A stretch of DNA of 64,000 nucleotides from Lacisediminihabitans sp040549525 (lineage in GTDB: Bacteria; Actinomycetota; Actinomycetes; Actinomycetales; Microbacteriaceae), in the NCBI RefSeq assembly GCF_040549525.1, contig NZ_JBEPTM010000002.1:186001-250000 (forward strand). Direction: 5' to 3'. Made by a program: the position numbers and the translations under genes. Numbering within the stretch: position 1 is the stretch's first letter; each line of letters starts with the position of its first letter. Shown here in pieces: positions 1 to 7,557 of this stretch. Below the pieces are notes generated by a model. That model saw only the letters and a program-made list of their open reading frames with translations, was not told the origin of the DNA and made no database searches.

Positions 1-387
1 GCGCACGCGACGCGTGATGAAGTGCTCGACGATGAAGGAGAGGAATGGCACGACCCCGCCGAGGGCGATCTGGATGAAGCGCAGGAATGGCCAGCGCATG
101 AAGCTCCACAGTCGGAAGTCGGCGAAGAGATAGACCACGTACAACCAGCCGTGGGCGATGAGGATGCCCGTCGACAGGTTGACCGCACGAACCGTGCCAT
201 CCGGAACCAGGGCGATGACACCCTGGCTGCCGCCGAGCTCGATCTCCCGCTGGATCGGCGTGTACTTTAGCACCATCTCGAGCACGAGCAGCAGCAGCAG
301 GGTGCCGGTGACATACGCAGACACCCGGTACCACTTCACCGCCCCGCGGATCTTCGGGATGTCGGACAGTCGGGGTCGAAGCGCCAT
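1..387 (-). CDS. DUF3817 integral membrane protein (3' end cut by window)
   Basis: 129 codons are visible from an ATG at 387 and the frame is open to base 1, so the C-terminus lies outside the window. The protein starts MALRPRLSDIPKIRGAVKWY and has three hydrophobic stretches at about residues 22-41, 72-92 and 97-118, as in the short actinobacterial DUF3817 family of membrane proteins. Function of the family is unknown. It lies 4 bp downstream of the SURF1 gene, so the two are probably cotranscribed. In related genomes this pair often sits near guanine nucleotide genes (established knowledge of neighbourhoods), which fits guaB3 and guaB a few kb away. Confidence 0.8.
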   Translation of the reverse strand, partial: MALRPRLSDIPKIRGAVKWYRVSAYVTGTLLLLLVLEMVLKYTPIQREIELGGSQGVIALVPDGTVRAVNLSTGILIAHGWLYVVYLFADFRLWSFMRWPFLRFIQIALGGVVPFLSFIVEHFITRRVR

Positions 388-391
388 GAGC

Positions 392-1219
392 CTAGTTTAC
401 GTGGGCAGCGTGAGCGTCTGCCGCGCTTCCCTCGGCCGCTGCGGCCTCCGCGGCCTCCTCACGCTCCCGCTCCCACGTGTCGCGCACGAGCCGGTACCAG
501 AGGAAGATCGCGAAGCCGGCGAAGACCACCCATTCGACCGCATAGAAGACGTTGAGCAGGTTGACCTCGACATTCGAGGAAGGCTTCGGCGAATCGATCC
601 TGGTGAGACCGGCGGCGGGCTCGGCCGCGGTGAGGTAGCCGCCGTAGACTCCCGCGACATCCGGTACCTTCCAGGTGTTGAGGAACGCACCGGGCGTCAT
701 CGTGGAGAGCTTTCCGTGCTCGAAGTCGCTGTCCTGCGGGCCCTCGGCGGGGATGTACCGTCCCTCGATCGGCACCACAGCGACGCTCGACTGCTCTTCG
801 AGAGCCTTCAGCGCAGAATCCGCACCCGCGCGGTCCCTGGACCAGCCGACCGCGACGGCCAGTCCGGCCGAGGTACCGGAGTCGAGCCCGGCGGAGAAGT
901 GCCCGACGACCCAGTACCCGGGGACCGCCTTGTTCAGCCGATCGCTCAGGATCGAATAGTCCCCTGCATTCCAGCGACCGGATGCGGTCACCAGCTGCGC
1001 GTTGGCCCGATCGGTGACGGGAGACTGCGGTTTGGCCACATCCTCGAGCGGCACTGCCGTCTCGGTGTCTCGCTCGATCACCGTTCCGGTCGCCACCGCG
1101 CGCGCGAGCTGCCACTGGCTGAGTCCGGCGAATCCGGCGGCCACGACGAGCGCGAGAGCGAGGGCGCCGATCCACCGCGGTCGGCGGGCGACGCTCCATA
1201 CCGTTTCTGTGTCGGTCAT
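392..1219 (-). CDS. SURF1 family cytochrome oxidase biogenesis protein
   Basis: 275 residues. SURF1 proteins help insert heme into the aa3-type cytochrome c oxidase in the membrane. The sequence has the expected build: a first membrane segment at about residues 15-33 followed directly by the family signature SQWQLARA, an extracytoplasmic domain, and a second membrane segment near residues 222-242 (WVVFAGFAIFLWYRLV). The length is close to the usual 250-290. It starts 5 bp after the antiporter gene stop and is followed at 4 bp by the DUF3817 gene. The tail after the last membrane segment is Glu/Ala-rich and probably cytoplasmic. Confidence 0.88.
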   Translation of the reverse strand: MTDTETVWSVARRPRWIGALALALVVAAGFAGLSQWQLARAVATGTVIERDTETAVPLEDVAKPQSPVTDRANAQLVTASGRWNAGDYSILSDRLNKAVPGYWVVGHFSAGLDSGTSAGLAVAVGWSRDRAGADSALKALEEQSSVAVVPIEGRYIPAEGPQDSDFEHGKLSTMTPGAFLNTWKVPDVAGVYGGYLTAAEPAAGLTRIDSPKPSSNVEVNLLNVFYAVEWVVFAGFAIFLWYRLVRDTWEREREEAAEAAAAEGSAADAHAAHVN

Positions 1220-1223
1220 TCTG

Positions 1224-2576
1224 TCAATATTCCGGATCTCTCGTGCGTTCGGCCTGCGCGTCTGACTGCTGCATCGCCTGTTCGATCAGCCGGTCGGCGG
1301 CGGTGACGGCGTGCCCGGGCTCTCCGGCGTCGAGCCCCACGGTCGCGGCCTCGACCAAGGCGATATTCTCCTCCGCCATGATGGGAATCGGCTTTGCGGC
1401 AGATTTCTTCTTCTTCGTGCGCAGCACGACCCCGCCGATCTTCACCGAATTGGCCGCGAGGATCGGTCCCATGATCGACATCACGAGCACGTAGAGTCCC
1501 GCGAACGGCACGATCCGGCTGTCGAGTCCCGCACTGATCGAGAGCGTGGCGAGAATGAGCGCGAATTCGCCACGATTCTGCAGGATCACCGCCGCATTGA
1601 TTCCCGCCTGGGGACCGAGCTTGTTGACCCAGGCCACGAACTGCCCGGCGATCACGTTGAGCACCAGTGTCATCACCACGGCTCCGGCAACGGGAACGAC
1701 CACCGTCGGAAATTGCGAGATGTTGAGGGTGAGTCCGAAATTGAGGAAGAAGAACGCTCCGAAGACATCCCGCATCGGCAGCGAGAGGTTCTCGATCTTC
1801 GCCCGGTACTTGGTTGCGCCGAGCACGAGCCCGATCAGGAAAGCACCGATGGCATCCGTGACGCCGAGCAGTTCGCCGATACCACCGAAGGCGACAGCGA
1901 GCCCGAAGAACAGGATGGTGAAGAGCTCGTCATCCTTGGTGCGGAAGAGTTTTGAGACCCACCTGCCGCCCCAGCGCGCGATCGTGAACATCACGACCAG
2001 GAACAGGAATGAGACGCCCAACTTGCCGATGACCGGCCAGATGGCCGTCTCACCGCTGAGGACGACTCCCACGATGGCCAGGTAGATGGCGATGAAGATG
2101 TCTTCGACCACGGTGACGCCGAGGATCATCGGTGTCTCCCGGTTGGGGAGGCGGTTGAGCTCGATCAGGAGCTTGGTGACGATGGCGCTCGAGGAGGTGG
2201 CGGTGATACCCGCGATGATGAGCGCCTCGCGGGTGCCCCAGCCGACCCAGAATCCGAAGGCGAGACCGACGGCCATATTCACCAGGATGTAGGACCCGCC
2301 CGAGACGATCAGCTTTCCGGCGTTGCCGAAGAACTCGTCCTGATCGAACTCGAGACCGAGGTTGAACAGCAGCAGGATCAGCCCGAAGATCGCGATGAGT
2401 TCGATCTGCCCCGAGTCGAAGTTGAGCGGGAACCATCCGGTGTGCGGGCTCGCCAGCAGTCCCACGAGCATGTAGACCGGGATGGAGGGAAGGCCGATGA
2501 GCTTGCCCAGCCTGCCGAACACGTAGGCGATGAGGAGGAGCGCCCCGAGAATCGCGAGCTCTTCACCCAGGTGCAC
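1224..2576 (-). CDS. CPA2-family K+(Na+)/H+ antiporter, KhtU-like
   Basis: 450 residues with a GTG start 2 bp after the stop of the preceding gene. It is a polytopic membrane protein of the monovalent cation:proton antiporter-2 family, with about 12 hydrophobic segments between residues 8 and 385. Family-typical stretches include FNLGLEFDQDEF, the helix-breaking TATSSSAIV and VTVVEDIF, where the acidic pair matches the ion-binding region. The last 65 residues are a soluble tail without a full TrkA-N (RCK) domain. The upstream TrkA-C protein supplies the regulatory subunit, as in the KhtT/KhtU pair of Bacillus. K+ or Na+ specificity cannot be read from the sequence. Confidence 0.85.
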   Translation of the reverse strand: MHLGEELAILGALLLIAYVFGRLGKLIGLPSIPVYMLVGLLASPHTGWFPLNFDSGQIELIAIFGLILLLFNLGLEFDQDEFFGNAGKLIVSGGSYILVNMAVGLAFGFWVGWGTREALIIAGITATSSSAIVTKLLIELNRLPNRETPMILGVTVVEDIFIAIYLAIVGVVLSGETAIWPVIGKLGVSFLFLVVMFTIARWGGRWVSKLFRTKDDELFTILFFGLAVAFGGIGELLGVTDAIGAFLIGLVLGATKYRAKIENLSLPMRDVFGAFFFLNFGLTLNISQFPTVVVPVAGAVVMTLVLNVIAGQFVAWVNKLGPQAGINAAVILQNRGEFALILATLSISAGLDSRIVPFAGLYVLVMSIMGPILAANSVKIGGVVLRTKKKKSAAKPIPIMAEENIALVEAATVGLDAGEPGHAVTAADRLIEQAMQQSDAQAERTRDPEY

Positions 2577-2578
2577 GA

Positions 2579-3115
2579 CTAGGTACCCGGCGGCGCGTCG
2601 ACGGGCATCCGGGTGGAAAGGGTCAACTCGCCCGTGCGGTAGAAGTTGAAGGCCTTGTTGACCTTCTCCGGAGAGCCGGCGACCACGAGGGTGTCGCCGG
2701 GGAAGACCTTGAAGTCGTCGGCCGGGGCTGGATTCGCCGATTCACCGCGCACGACAGCGACGACGGTGAGTCCGACGACGCCGTGGGAGGCGAGGTTGCC
2801 GAGCTGCTGGCCCGCGATGTGATCGTCATAATCGACCGTGAACCAGTCGATGGAGAGACCCGGGATCTGGTCGAGCTTGTCGAGGCCCTCGGTGATGCGG
2901 GTGCCGCCGAGCAGTTCGGCGAGCGTGTGAGCCTCGTCCTCGCTCAGGCGCAGGGAGACCTTGCTGGCATCCGATCCGTCTTCCTCGTCGGCGAAGGTGA
3001 TCAGATCGCTGTGACCGGAACGGTGGGTGATGACGCCTGCCTTGCCGCCGTCGGCGGTCACGAAGGTGTGGAGGACGCCCACTCCGGGGAGTTTGACCCG
3101 TCGAACATCGACCAT
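2579..3115 (-). CDS. TrkA-C domain regulatory subunit of the antiporter, KhtT-like
   Basis: 178 residues, starting MVDVRRVKLPGVGVLHTFVT at an ATG at 3115. The open frame runs further upstream, but that part has the composition of an antisense shadow, so the internal ATG was chosen. The N-terminal half matches KhtT-type proteins and residues about 88-160 form a TrkA-C (RCK_C) domain with the typical FPGDTLVVAGSPEKV end. It is cytoplasmic and gates the membrane partner encoded 2 bp downstream, in KhtT by binding a nucleotide ligand (family knowledge; ligand here not shown). The stop TAG and the partner GTG are almost touching, so translational coupling is likely. Confidence 0.85.
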   Translation of the reverse strand: MVDVRRVKLPGVGVLHTFVTADGGKAGVITHRSGHSDLITFADEEDGSDASKVSLRLSEDEAHTLAELLGGTRITEGLDKLDQIPGLSIDWFTVDYDDHIAGQQLGNLASHGVVGLTVVAVVRGESANPAPADDFKVFPGDTLVVAGSPEKVNKAFNFYRTGELTLSTRMPVDAPPGT

Positions 3116-3198
3116 CGTGCTGACCCTTTCACCGACCGGACAATCAGCCACCATTCTACCGGGGCACCCCTGGGCGACCCCGGGAGTGCGGGCGGGGC

Positions 3199-4929
3199 CT
3201 ACCGGCTCGAAACGATGTCCGGGGCTTCGAGCCGCACGCGATCGGCGGATTCGTCGTCGGGCTCGAGCTGGCTGTCGCGCTCGGCCTGCACGCGCTTGAG
3301 GTAGTTGTTGGTCTCCCGCTCCACCCTCGCCGCGTCCCAGCCGAGCACATCGCCCATCAGCTTCGCCGCGACCGGGGCGGCGGAGATACCGCGGTCCCAG
3401 GCCTCGATCGAGATGCGGGTGCGGCGCGCGAGCACGTCCTCCAGATGAAGGGCCCCCTCGTGGGTGGCCGCGTAGACGACCTCCGCTTCGATGTAGTCGT
3501 CCGCGCCGGGCAGCGGGGTGTTGAGCGACGGTGTCTCCCTGATGAGATCGAGCAGCTCGTCCGTCATCACGCCGTAGCGGTTGAGCAGATGCTCGATGCG
3601 CACCTTGTGCACGCCGAACGCCCGGGCGATCTTCGCCCGCTTGTTCCACGCCGCCTGGTAGCCCTCTGCGCCGAGCAGTGCGATGTCCTGGGTGACGCTC
3701 TTCGGCACGTTCGCGTCGAGAGCGGCGGCGGCGGCGTCGATCGCATCCTTCGCCATGATGCGGTAGGTGGTCCACTTGCCTCCGGCCACGACGACGAGGC
3801 CGGGCACGCTGTGCGCGACGATGTGCTCGCGCGAGAGCTTGGAGGTCTGGTCCGACTCCCCGGCGAGGAGCGGACGCAGCCCGGCGTAGACGCCTTCCAC
3901 GTCATCGCGGGTGAGCTTCACCGCGAGCACGTCATTCACGTGCTGGAGGATGTAGTCGATGTCGGCCGCGGTCGCAGCGGGGTGGGACTTGTCGAGGTGC
4001 CAGTCGGTATCGGTCGTACCGATCAGCCAGTGGCGACCCCACGGGATCACGAAGAGCACACTCTTCTCGGTGCGCAGCAGAAGGCCCATGCTCGACTGGA
4101 AGCGGTCCCGCGGCACCACGAGGTGCACGCCCTTGGAGGCCCGCACCTTGAACTGGCCGCGCTCGCCCACCATCGACTGGGTGTCATCCGTCCACACCCC
4201 CGTGGCATTGACGACCTGCTTGGCGCGGATCTCGAACTTCTCGCCCGTCTCGAGGTCGTGGGCGGTGACGCCGACCACTCGCTCGCCCACCTTGATGAAG
4301 CCCTCTACGCGCACCCGGCTGGCGACGTGGGCGCCGTAGAACGATGCGGTGCGGGCCAGGCTCGCGACATAGCGTGCGTCATCCACCTGGGCGTCGTAGT
4401 AGGTGATGCCACCGACGAGCGCATCGTTGGACAGGCTGGGAATCGAGCGCATCACCTGGGTCTTGGAGAGATGACGGTGATGCGGCACACCGGGCGGCCG
4501 ACCGCCGGTGTAGCTGAAGATGTCGTAGAGCAGCATGCCCGCGCCGATGTAGAGACGCTCGATGACGCGCTTCTTGAGCGGGTAGAGAAAGCGCACCGGC
4601 TTCACGAGATGAGGGGCGAGCCGCTGCAGCAGCAGGCCACGCTCGATGAGAGCCTCACGCACGAGCCGGAAGTCCAACTGCTCGAGGTAGCGGATGCCGC
4701 CGTGCACGAGCTTCGACGACCGGCTCGACGTGCCACTGGCCCAGTCACGCGCTTCGACCATGCCGACGCTGAGGCCACGGGTCACGGCGTCGAGGGCGCT
4801 GCCCGTTCCGACGATCCCGCCACCCACGACGAGGATGTCGAGTTCCTTCTCCTTGAGCGCAGTGATCGCATCAGCGCGCTCCTCCGGTCCCAGTTTCGAT
4901 GAGCGGGTTACCGTCTTGAGCCTGGCCAT
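3199..4929 (-). CDS. glpD: Aerobic glycerol-3-phosphate dehydrogenase
   Basis: 576 residues, the usual length. It oxidises glycerol 3-phosphate to dihydroxyacetone phosphate and passes electrons to the quinone pool at the inner face of the membrane. The FAD-binding motif is near residues 31-45 (DILVVGGGIVGTGSALD), followed by the conserved SSRSSKLVHGGIRYLEQ segment, and the C-terminal DAO_C domain runs from about residue 400. The ATG at 4929 has a good ribosome site, GGAGGCAGAG, directly upstream. No glpK or glpF is adjacent, and guaB3 ends 34 bp upstream, so a shared transcript is possible but not needed. Confidence 0.95.
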   Translation of the reverse strand: MARLKTVTRSSKLGPEERADAITALKEKELDILVVGGGIVGTGSALDAVTRGLSVGMVEARDWASGTSSRSSKLVHGGIRYLEQLDFRLVREALIERGLLLQRLAPHLVKPVRFLYPLKKRVIERLYIGAGMLLYDIFSYTGGRPPGVPHHRHLSKTQVMRSIPSLSNDALVGGITYYDAQVDDARYVASLARTASFYGAHVASRVRVEGFIKVGERVVGVTAHDLETGEKFEIRAKQVVNATGVWTDDTQSMVGERGQFKVRASKGVHLVVPRDRFQSSMGLLLRTEKSVLFVIPWGRHWLIGTTDTDWHLDKSHPAATAADIDYILQHVNDVLAVKLTRDDVEGVYAGLRPLLAGESDQTSKLSREHIVAHSVPGLVVVAGGKWTTYRIMAKDAIDAAAAALDANVPKSVTQDIALLGAEGYQAAWNKRAKIARAFGVHKVRIEHLLNRYGVMTDELLDLIRETPSLNTPLPGADDYIEAEVVYAATHEGALHLEDVLARRTRISIEAWDRGISAAPVAAKLMGDVLGWDAARVERETNNYLKRVQAERDSQLEPDDESADRVRLEAPDIVSSR

Positions 4930-4963
4930 CTCTGCCTCCGTCAGTCGTGCTGGTTGTTCGGTG

Positions 4964-6082
4964 CTACTTCTGGTAGGGCGCGACCACCACTTCGACCCGC
5001 TGGAATTCCTTGAGGTCGGAGTACCCGGTGGTCGCCATCGACCGGCGCAACGCGCCGACCAGGTTCACGGTGCCATCCGCAACTGTGGATGGGCCGAAAA
5101 GAATCTGTTCTAGTGGCGCGACCTGGCCGACCTCGACCCGGTTGCCGCGCGGGAACTCGCTGTGGTGCGCCTCCGCACCCCAGTGCCATCCGCCGCCCGG
5201 TGCCTCGGTGGCTCGCGCGAGCGTCGACCCGAGCATCACGGCGTCCGCTCCAACGGAGAACGCCTTGGCGATGTCCCCGGAGGTGCCGAGGCCGCCATCG
5301 GCGATCACGTGCACGTAACGCCCGCCGGACTCGTCCATGTAGTCGCGACGTGCGCCGGCGACATCCGCCACCGCGGTCGCCATGGGCGCGTGGATGCCGA
5401 GGCTCGCGCGCGTCGACGATGCCGCTCCCCCGCCGAAGCCGACAAGCACTCCCGCGGCCCCCGTGCGCATGAGGTGAAGCGCGGGGGTGTACCCGGAGGC
5501 GCCGCCGACGATCACCGGAACATCCAGCTCGTAGATGAACTTCTTGAGGTTGAGGGGCTCCTGGTTCTGGGAGACGTGCTCGGCGCTCACTGTCGTGCCG
5601 CGGATGACGAAGAGGTCCACTCCGGCCTCGACGACCGTCTTGTACAGCTCCTGGGTGCGCTGGGGTGAGAGGGCAGCGGCGACGGTCACTCCGGCGGCGC
5701 GGATCTCGGCCAGGCGGGAGATCACGAGCTCCGGCTTGATCGGCTCCGCGTAGATCACCTGCATGCGTCGAATGGCGTCGGCGGCAGGAAGGGCGCGGAT
5801 CTCCGCGAACAGCGGCTCCGGGTCCTCGTAGCGCGTCCAGAGCCCCTCGAGGTCGAGCACCCCCAGGCCGCCGAGCTTGCCCATGAGAATCGCCGTGGCG
5901 GGAGAGACGACCGAGTCCATCGGCGCCGCAAGGAACGGGATGGAGAACTGGTAGGCGTCGATGCCCCAGTTGACCGAGACATCCTGGGGGTCCCGAGTGC
6001 GCCGATTCGGCACAATGGCGATGTCATCGAAGGCATACACCCGGCGAGCGCGCTTGGCGCGGCCGATTTCTACGTCACTCAC
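4964..6082 (-). CDS. guaB3: GuaB3 family IMP dehydrogenase-related protein
   Basis: 372 residues forming one IMPDH-like TIM barrel without CBS domains, typical of the actinobacterial GuaB3 family. Start MSDVEIGRAKRARRVYAFDD and the LAAPMDSVVSPA motif match that family. At residues 217-225 the segment GGGAASSTR stands where true IMPDH has GPGSICTTR, so the catalytic cysteine is replaced by Ser222. The phosphate-binding end IADGGLGTSGDIAKA is kept. Classical IMPDH chemistry is therefore doubtful; a full guaB lies 1.5 kb away. A role in purine metabolism is inferred from fold and context only. Confidence 0.9.
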   Translation of the reverse strand: MSDVEIGRAKRARRVYAFDDIAIVPNRRTRDPQDVSVNWGIDAYQFSIPFLAAPMDSVVSPATAILMGKLGGLGVLDLEGLWTRYEDPEPLFAEIRALPAADAIRRMQVIYAEPIKPELVISRLAEIRAAGVTVAAALSPQRTQELYKTVVEAGVDLFVIRGTTVSAEHVSQNQEPLNLKKFIYELDVPVIVGGASGYTPALHLMRTGAAGVLVGFGGGAASSTRASLGIHAPMATAVADVAGARRDYMDESGGRYVHVIADGGLGTSGDIAKAFSVGADAVMLGSTLARATEAPGGGWHWGAEAHHSEFPRGNRVEVGQVAPLEQILFGPSTVADGTVNLVGALRRSMATTGYSDLKEFQRVEVVVAPYQK

Positions 6083-6099
6083 GGGTTCAACCCTACCCG

Positions 6100-6235
6100 G
6101 GGTGCGCGGCCGGGGTATCCCTTGCCCGGTGGGTTCGCCACGCGGGGCGGCGGTGTGCCCCGCGCCGCGCGGTGCGGCGTCGCGCCCGCGCCGCGCGGGG
6201 CGGCGTCGCGCCCCGCGCTACCAACCCGGGCGTTC
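6100..6235. repeat. GC-rich low-complexity repeats
   Basis: The stretch between guaB3 and the AbiEi-like gene is built of reiterated GCGCC/GGGGCGGCGTC units, for example two near copies of GGGGCGGCGTCGCGCCC-type sequence around 6150-6220. There is no plausible gene. A similar GC-rich reiterated stretch lies on the other side of the AbiEi-like gene at 7480-7556. Confidence 0.7.
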
Positions 6236-6237
6236 GC

Positions 6238-6273
6238 GGACACTCCGGGCCGGAACGCCGGCCCGGAGTGTCC
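6238..6273. terminator. Perfect 16-bp inverted repeat (palindrome R1)
   Basis: GGACACTCCGGGCCGG, a 4-base loop AACG, then the exact reverse complement. It lies 62 bp after the stop of the AbiEi-like gene on the minus strand, so it can act as its terminator although there is no T-run. It is flanked by CGGGCG and CGCCCG and resembles palindromes at 7428 and 58332. Confidence 0.6.
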
Positions 6274-6335
6274 CTATTCGCCCGACACGTGCCACGCGAA
6301 CAGTGCCGTGACACCCGATGACGGTCACAGAGGAC

Positions 6336-7298
6336 CTAGGCACGGATACGCCCCGACGGCAGCCCCGCTTCACGAAGCAGGGTGAAGAGGGATCGCGGCT
6401 CCATCGTGTCAGCCCACAACCACCGTGCCACCGAGGGCCCAAGGGCCCGAAGCCGGTCCTCGCGCTTCTTCTCGGCGACCACGATGTCACTCACTGACAG
6501 GCCGGAGTCGAACGCTCCCCTCGTGTACCTGAGAAGCCCATCGAATTCTCCGATGAGGCGGAACCTCGGCCACCAGAAGTCCGCGTATCCGATGAGGCCC
6601 AGCCTGTCGTCGAATCGCTGCTGAAGCACCGGCGCGGGAAATCCCAGCTCATGGATCAGCGCCCGGCTCAGTGACTCCCCCGGCGAACCGGAGAGACCGT
6701 CACCGAACTGGATCGCTCGGCTGACCCGGCGGTGACCTCGCGATATCTGCAGTGCGGAGACGGCATCCCAGAGATCCTCGATGGTGATGCTCGGCTTCGG
6801 GGAATTGTCAGTGCCCGGGCGGATCGCCCAGTCCAGCGCAACCACGGCTGCGGGAAACGGCAGGACAAGGGCCAGGTCGATGATCGTCCGTCGCAAGCTG
6901 GTCACCGGGACCCCGTGGAGGAACTCGATGTCTCCCTCGAGATCGCGGGTCGCATGGCGGTGAAACGACCCTTCGGTTCTGCTCCCCGACGATTCACTCG
7001 CGAGCACGTCGACGAGCTTGGGGAGCGGACCGATCAGCGGTATGCCCCAGACGACCGCCGCCGACCGATGGCTGAGCGTCGGATGTGTGCGACTGGCACT
7101 CGTCGCTGCGACGACCTGGTGCCGATACTGCTCGGTGCGATCGAGACTGCGCCATACGGTCGCGGGGAGGTAGGCGCCCCGATGAATGCGAACCGCATCC
7201 CCGCGCAGGGCCGCTCGCCGGAATGGTCGACCGTCGAGGTCGAACTGGCGAAGCTCAGAGATGTACGTGATGTCGCGGATGGGGGCGATGTTCTCCAT
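6336..7298 (-). CDS. AbiEi-like winged-helix / DUF559-like protein, lone
   Basis: 320 residues. The N-terminal part, about residues 10-60 with RRAALRGDAVRIHRGAYLP, resembles the winged-helix domain of type IV toxin-antitoxin AbiEi proteins. The C-terminal 90 residues, with DFWWPRFRLIGEFDG and VVAEKKREDRLRALG, resemble the Vsr/DUF559 nuclease-like fold common in such actinobacterial proteins. The middle joins the two. No AbiEii-type toxin gene is adjacent, so it may be a solitary regulator or nuclease rather than an antitoxin. The ATG at 7298 has no clear ribosome site. Both flanks carry GC-rich repeats and similar palindromes, suggesting an accessory insertion between guaB and guaB3. Confidence 0.65.
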   Translation of the reverse strand: MENIAPIRDITYISELRQFDLDGRPFRRAALRGDAVRIHRGAYLPATVWRSLDRTEQYRHQVVAATSASRTHPTLSHRSAAVVWGIPLIGPLPKLVDVLASESSGSRTEGSFHRHATRDLEGDIEFLHGVPVTSLRRTIIDLALVLPFPAAVVALDWAIRPGTDNSPKPSITIEDLWDAVSALQISRGHRRVSRAIQFGDGLSGSPGESLSRALIHELGFPAPVLQQRFDDRLGLIGYADFWWPRFRLIGEFDGLLRYTRGAFDSGLSVSDIVVAEKKREDRLRALGPSVARWLWADTMEPRSLFTLLREAGLPSGRIRA

Positions 7299-7427
7299 GG
7301 GCAGAACGATGCCGCACGGGGCCGCGCCTGCCGCTCGGTCTAGCCAACAGGGGAGAACTCATCGCGCCGCCGCTGCGGGGGAGGAGGGGTCCCCATGACG
7401 CGACTCACCCGAACTGCGGGTGAGTGC

Positions 7428-7463
7428 GGACAGCGCGGGCCGGCACGCCGACCCGGAATGTCC
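7428..7463. terminator. Imperfect palindrome (R2) after guaB
   Basis: GGACAGCGCGGGCCGG and CCGACCCGGAATGTCC face each other around a short CAC-type loop. It lies 94 bp after the guaB stop on the minus strand and is related in sequence to R1 at 6238 and R3 at 58332. A terminator role is inferred from position; no T-run is present. Confidence 0.5.
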
Positions 7464-7557
7464 GCAAACGCCCGCAGTGGCGGCGAGGGCCGCGGAGCGC
7501 GCGGCGAGGGCCGCGGAGCGCGGCGACACCCGCGCGGCGACACCCGCGCCGCACCCG

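Noticed and set aside
158..1306. 382-codon plus-strand open frame over SURF1
   Set aside because: Antisense shadow of a clear SURF1 gene; Arg/Gly/Asp-rich composition without family features.
2579..3775. Long version of the KhtT-like protein (398 codons)
   Set aside because: The extra N-terminal part overlaps glpD antisense; conserved sequence begins at the ATG at 3115.
3445..4902. 485-codon plus-strand open frame over glpD
   Set aside because: Antisense to glpD in a GC-rich genome; no domain and no ribosome site.
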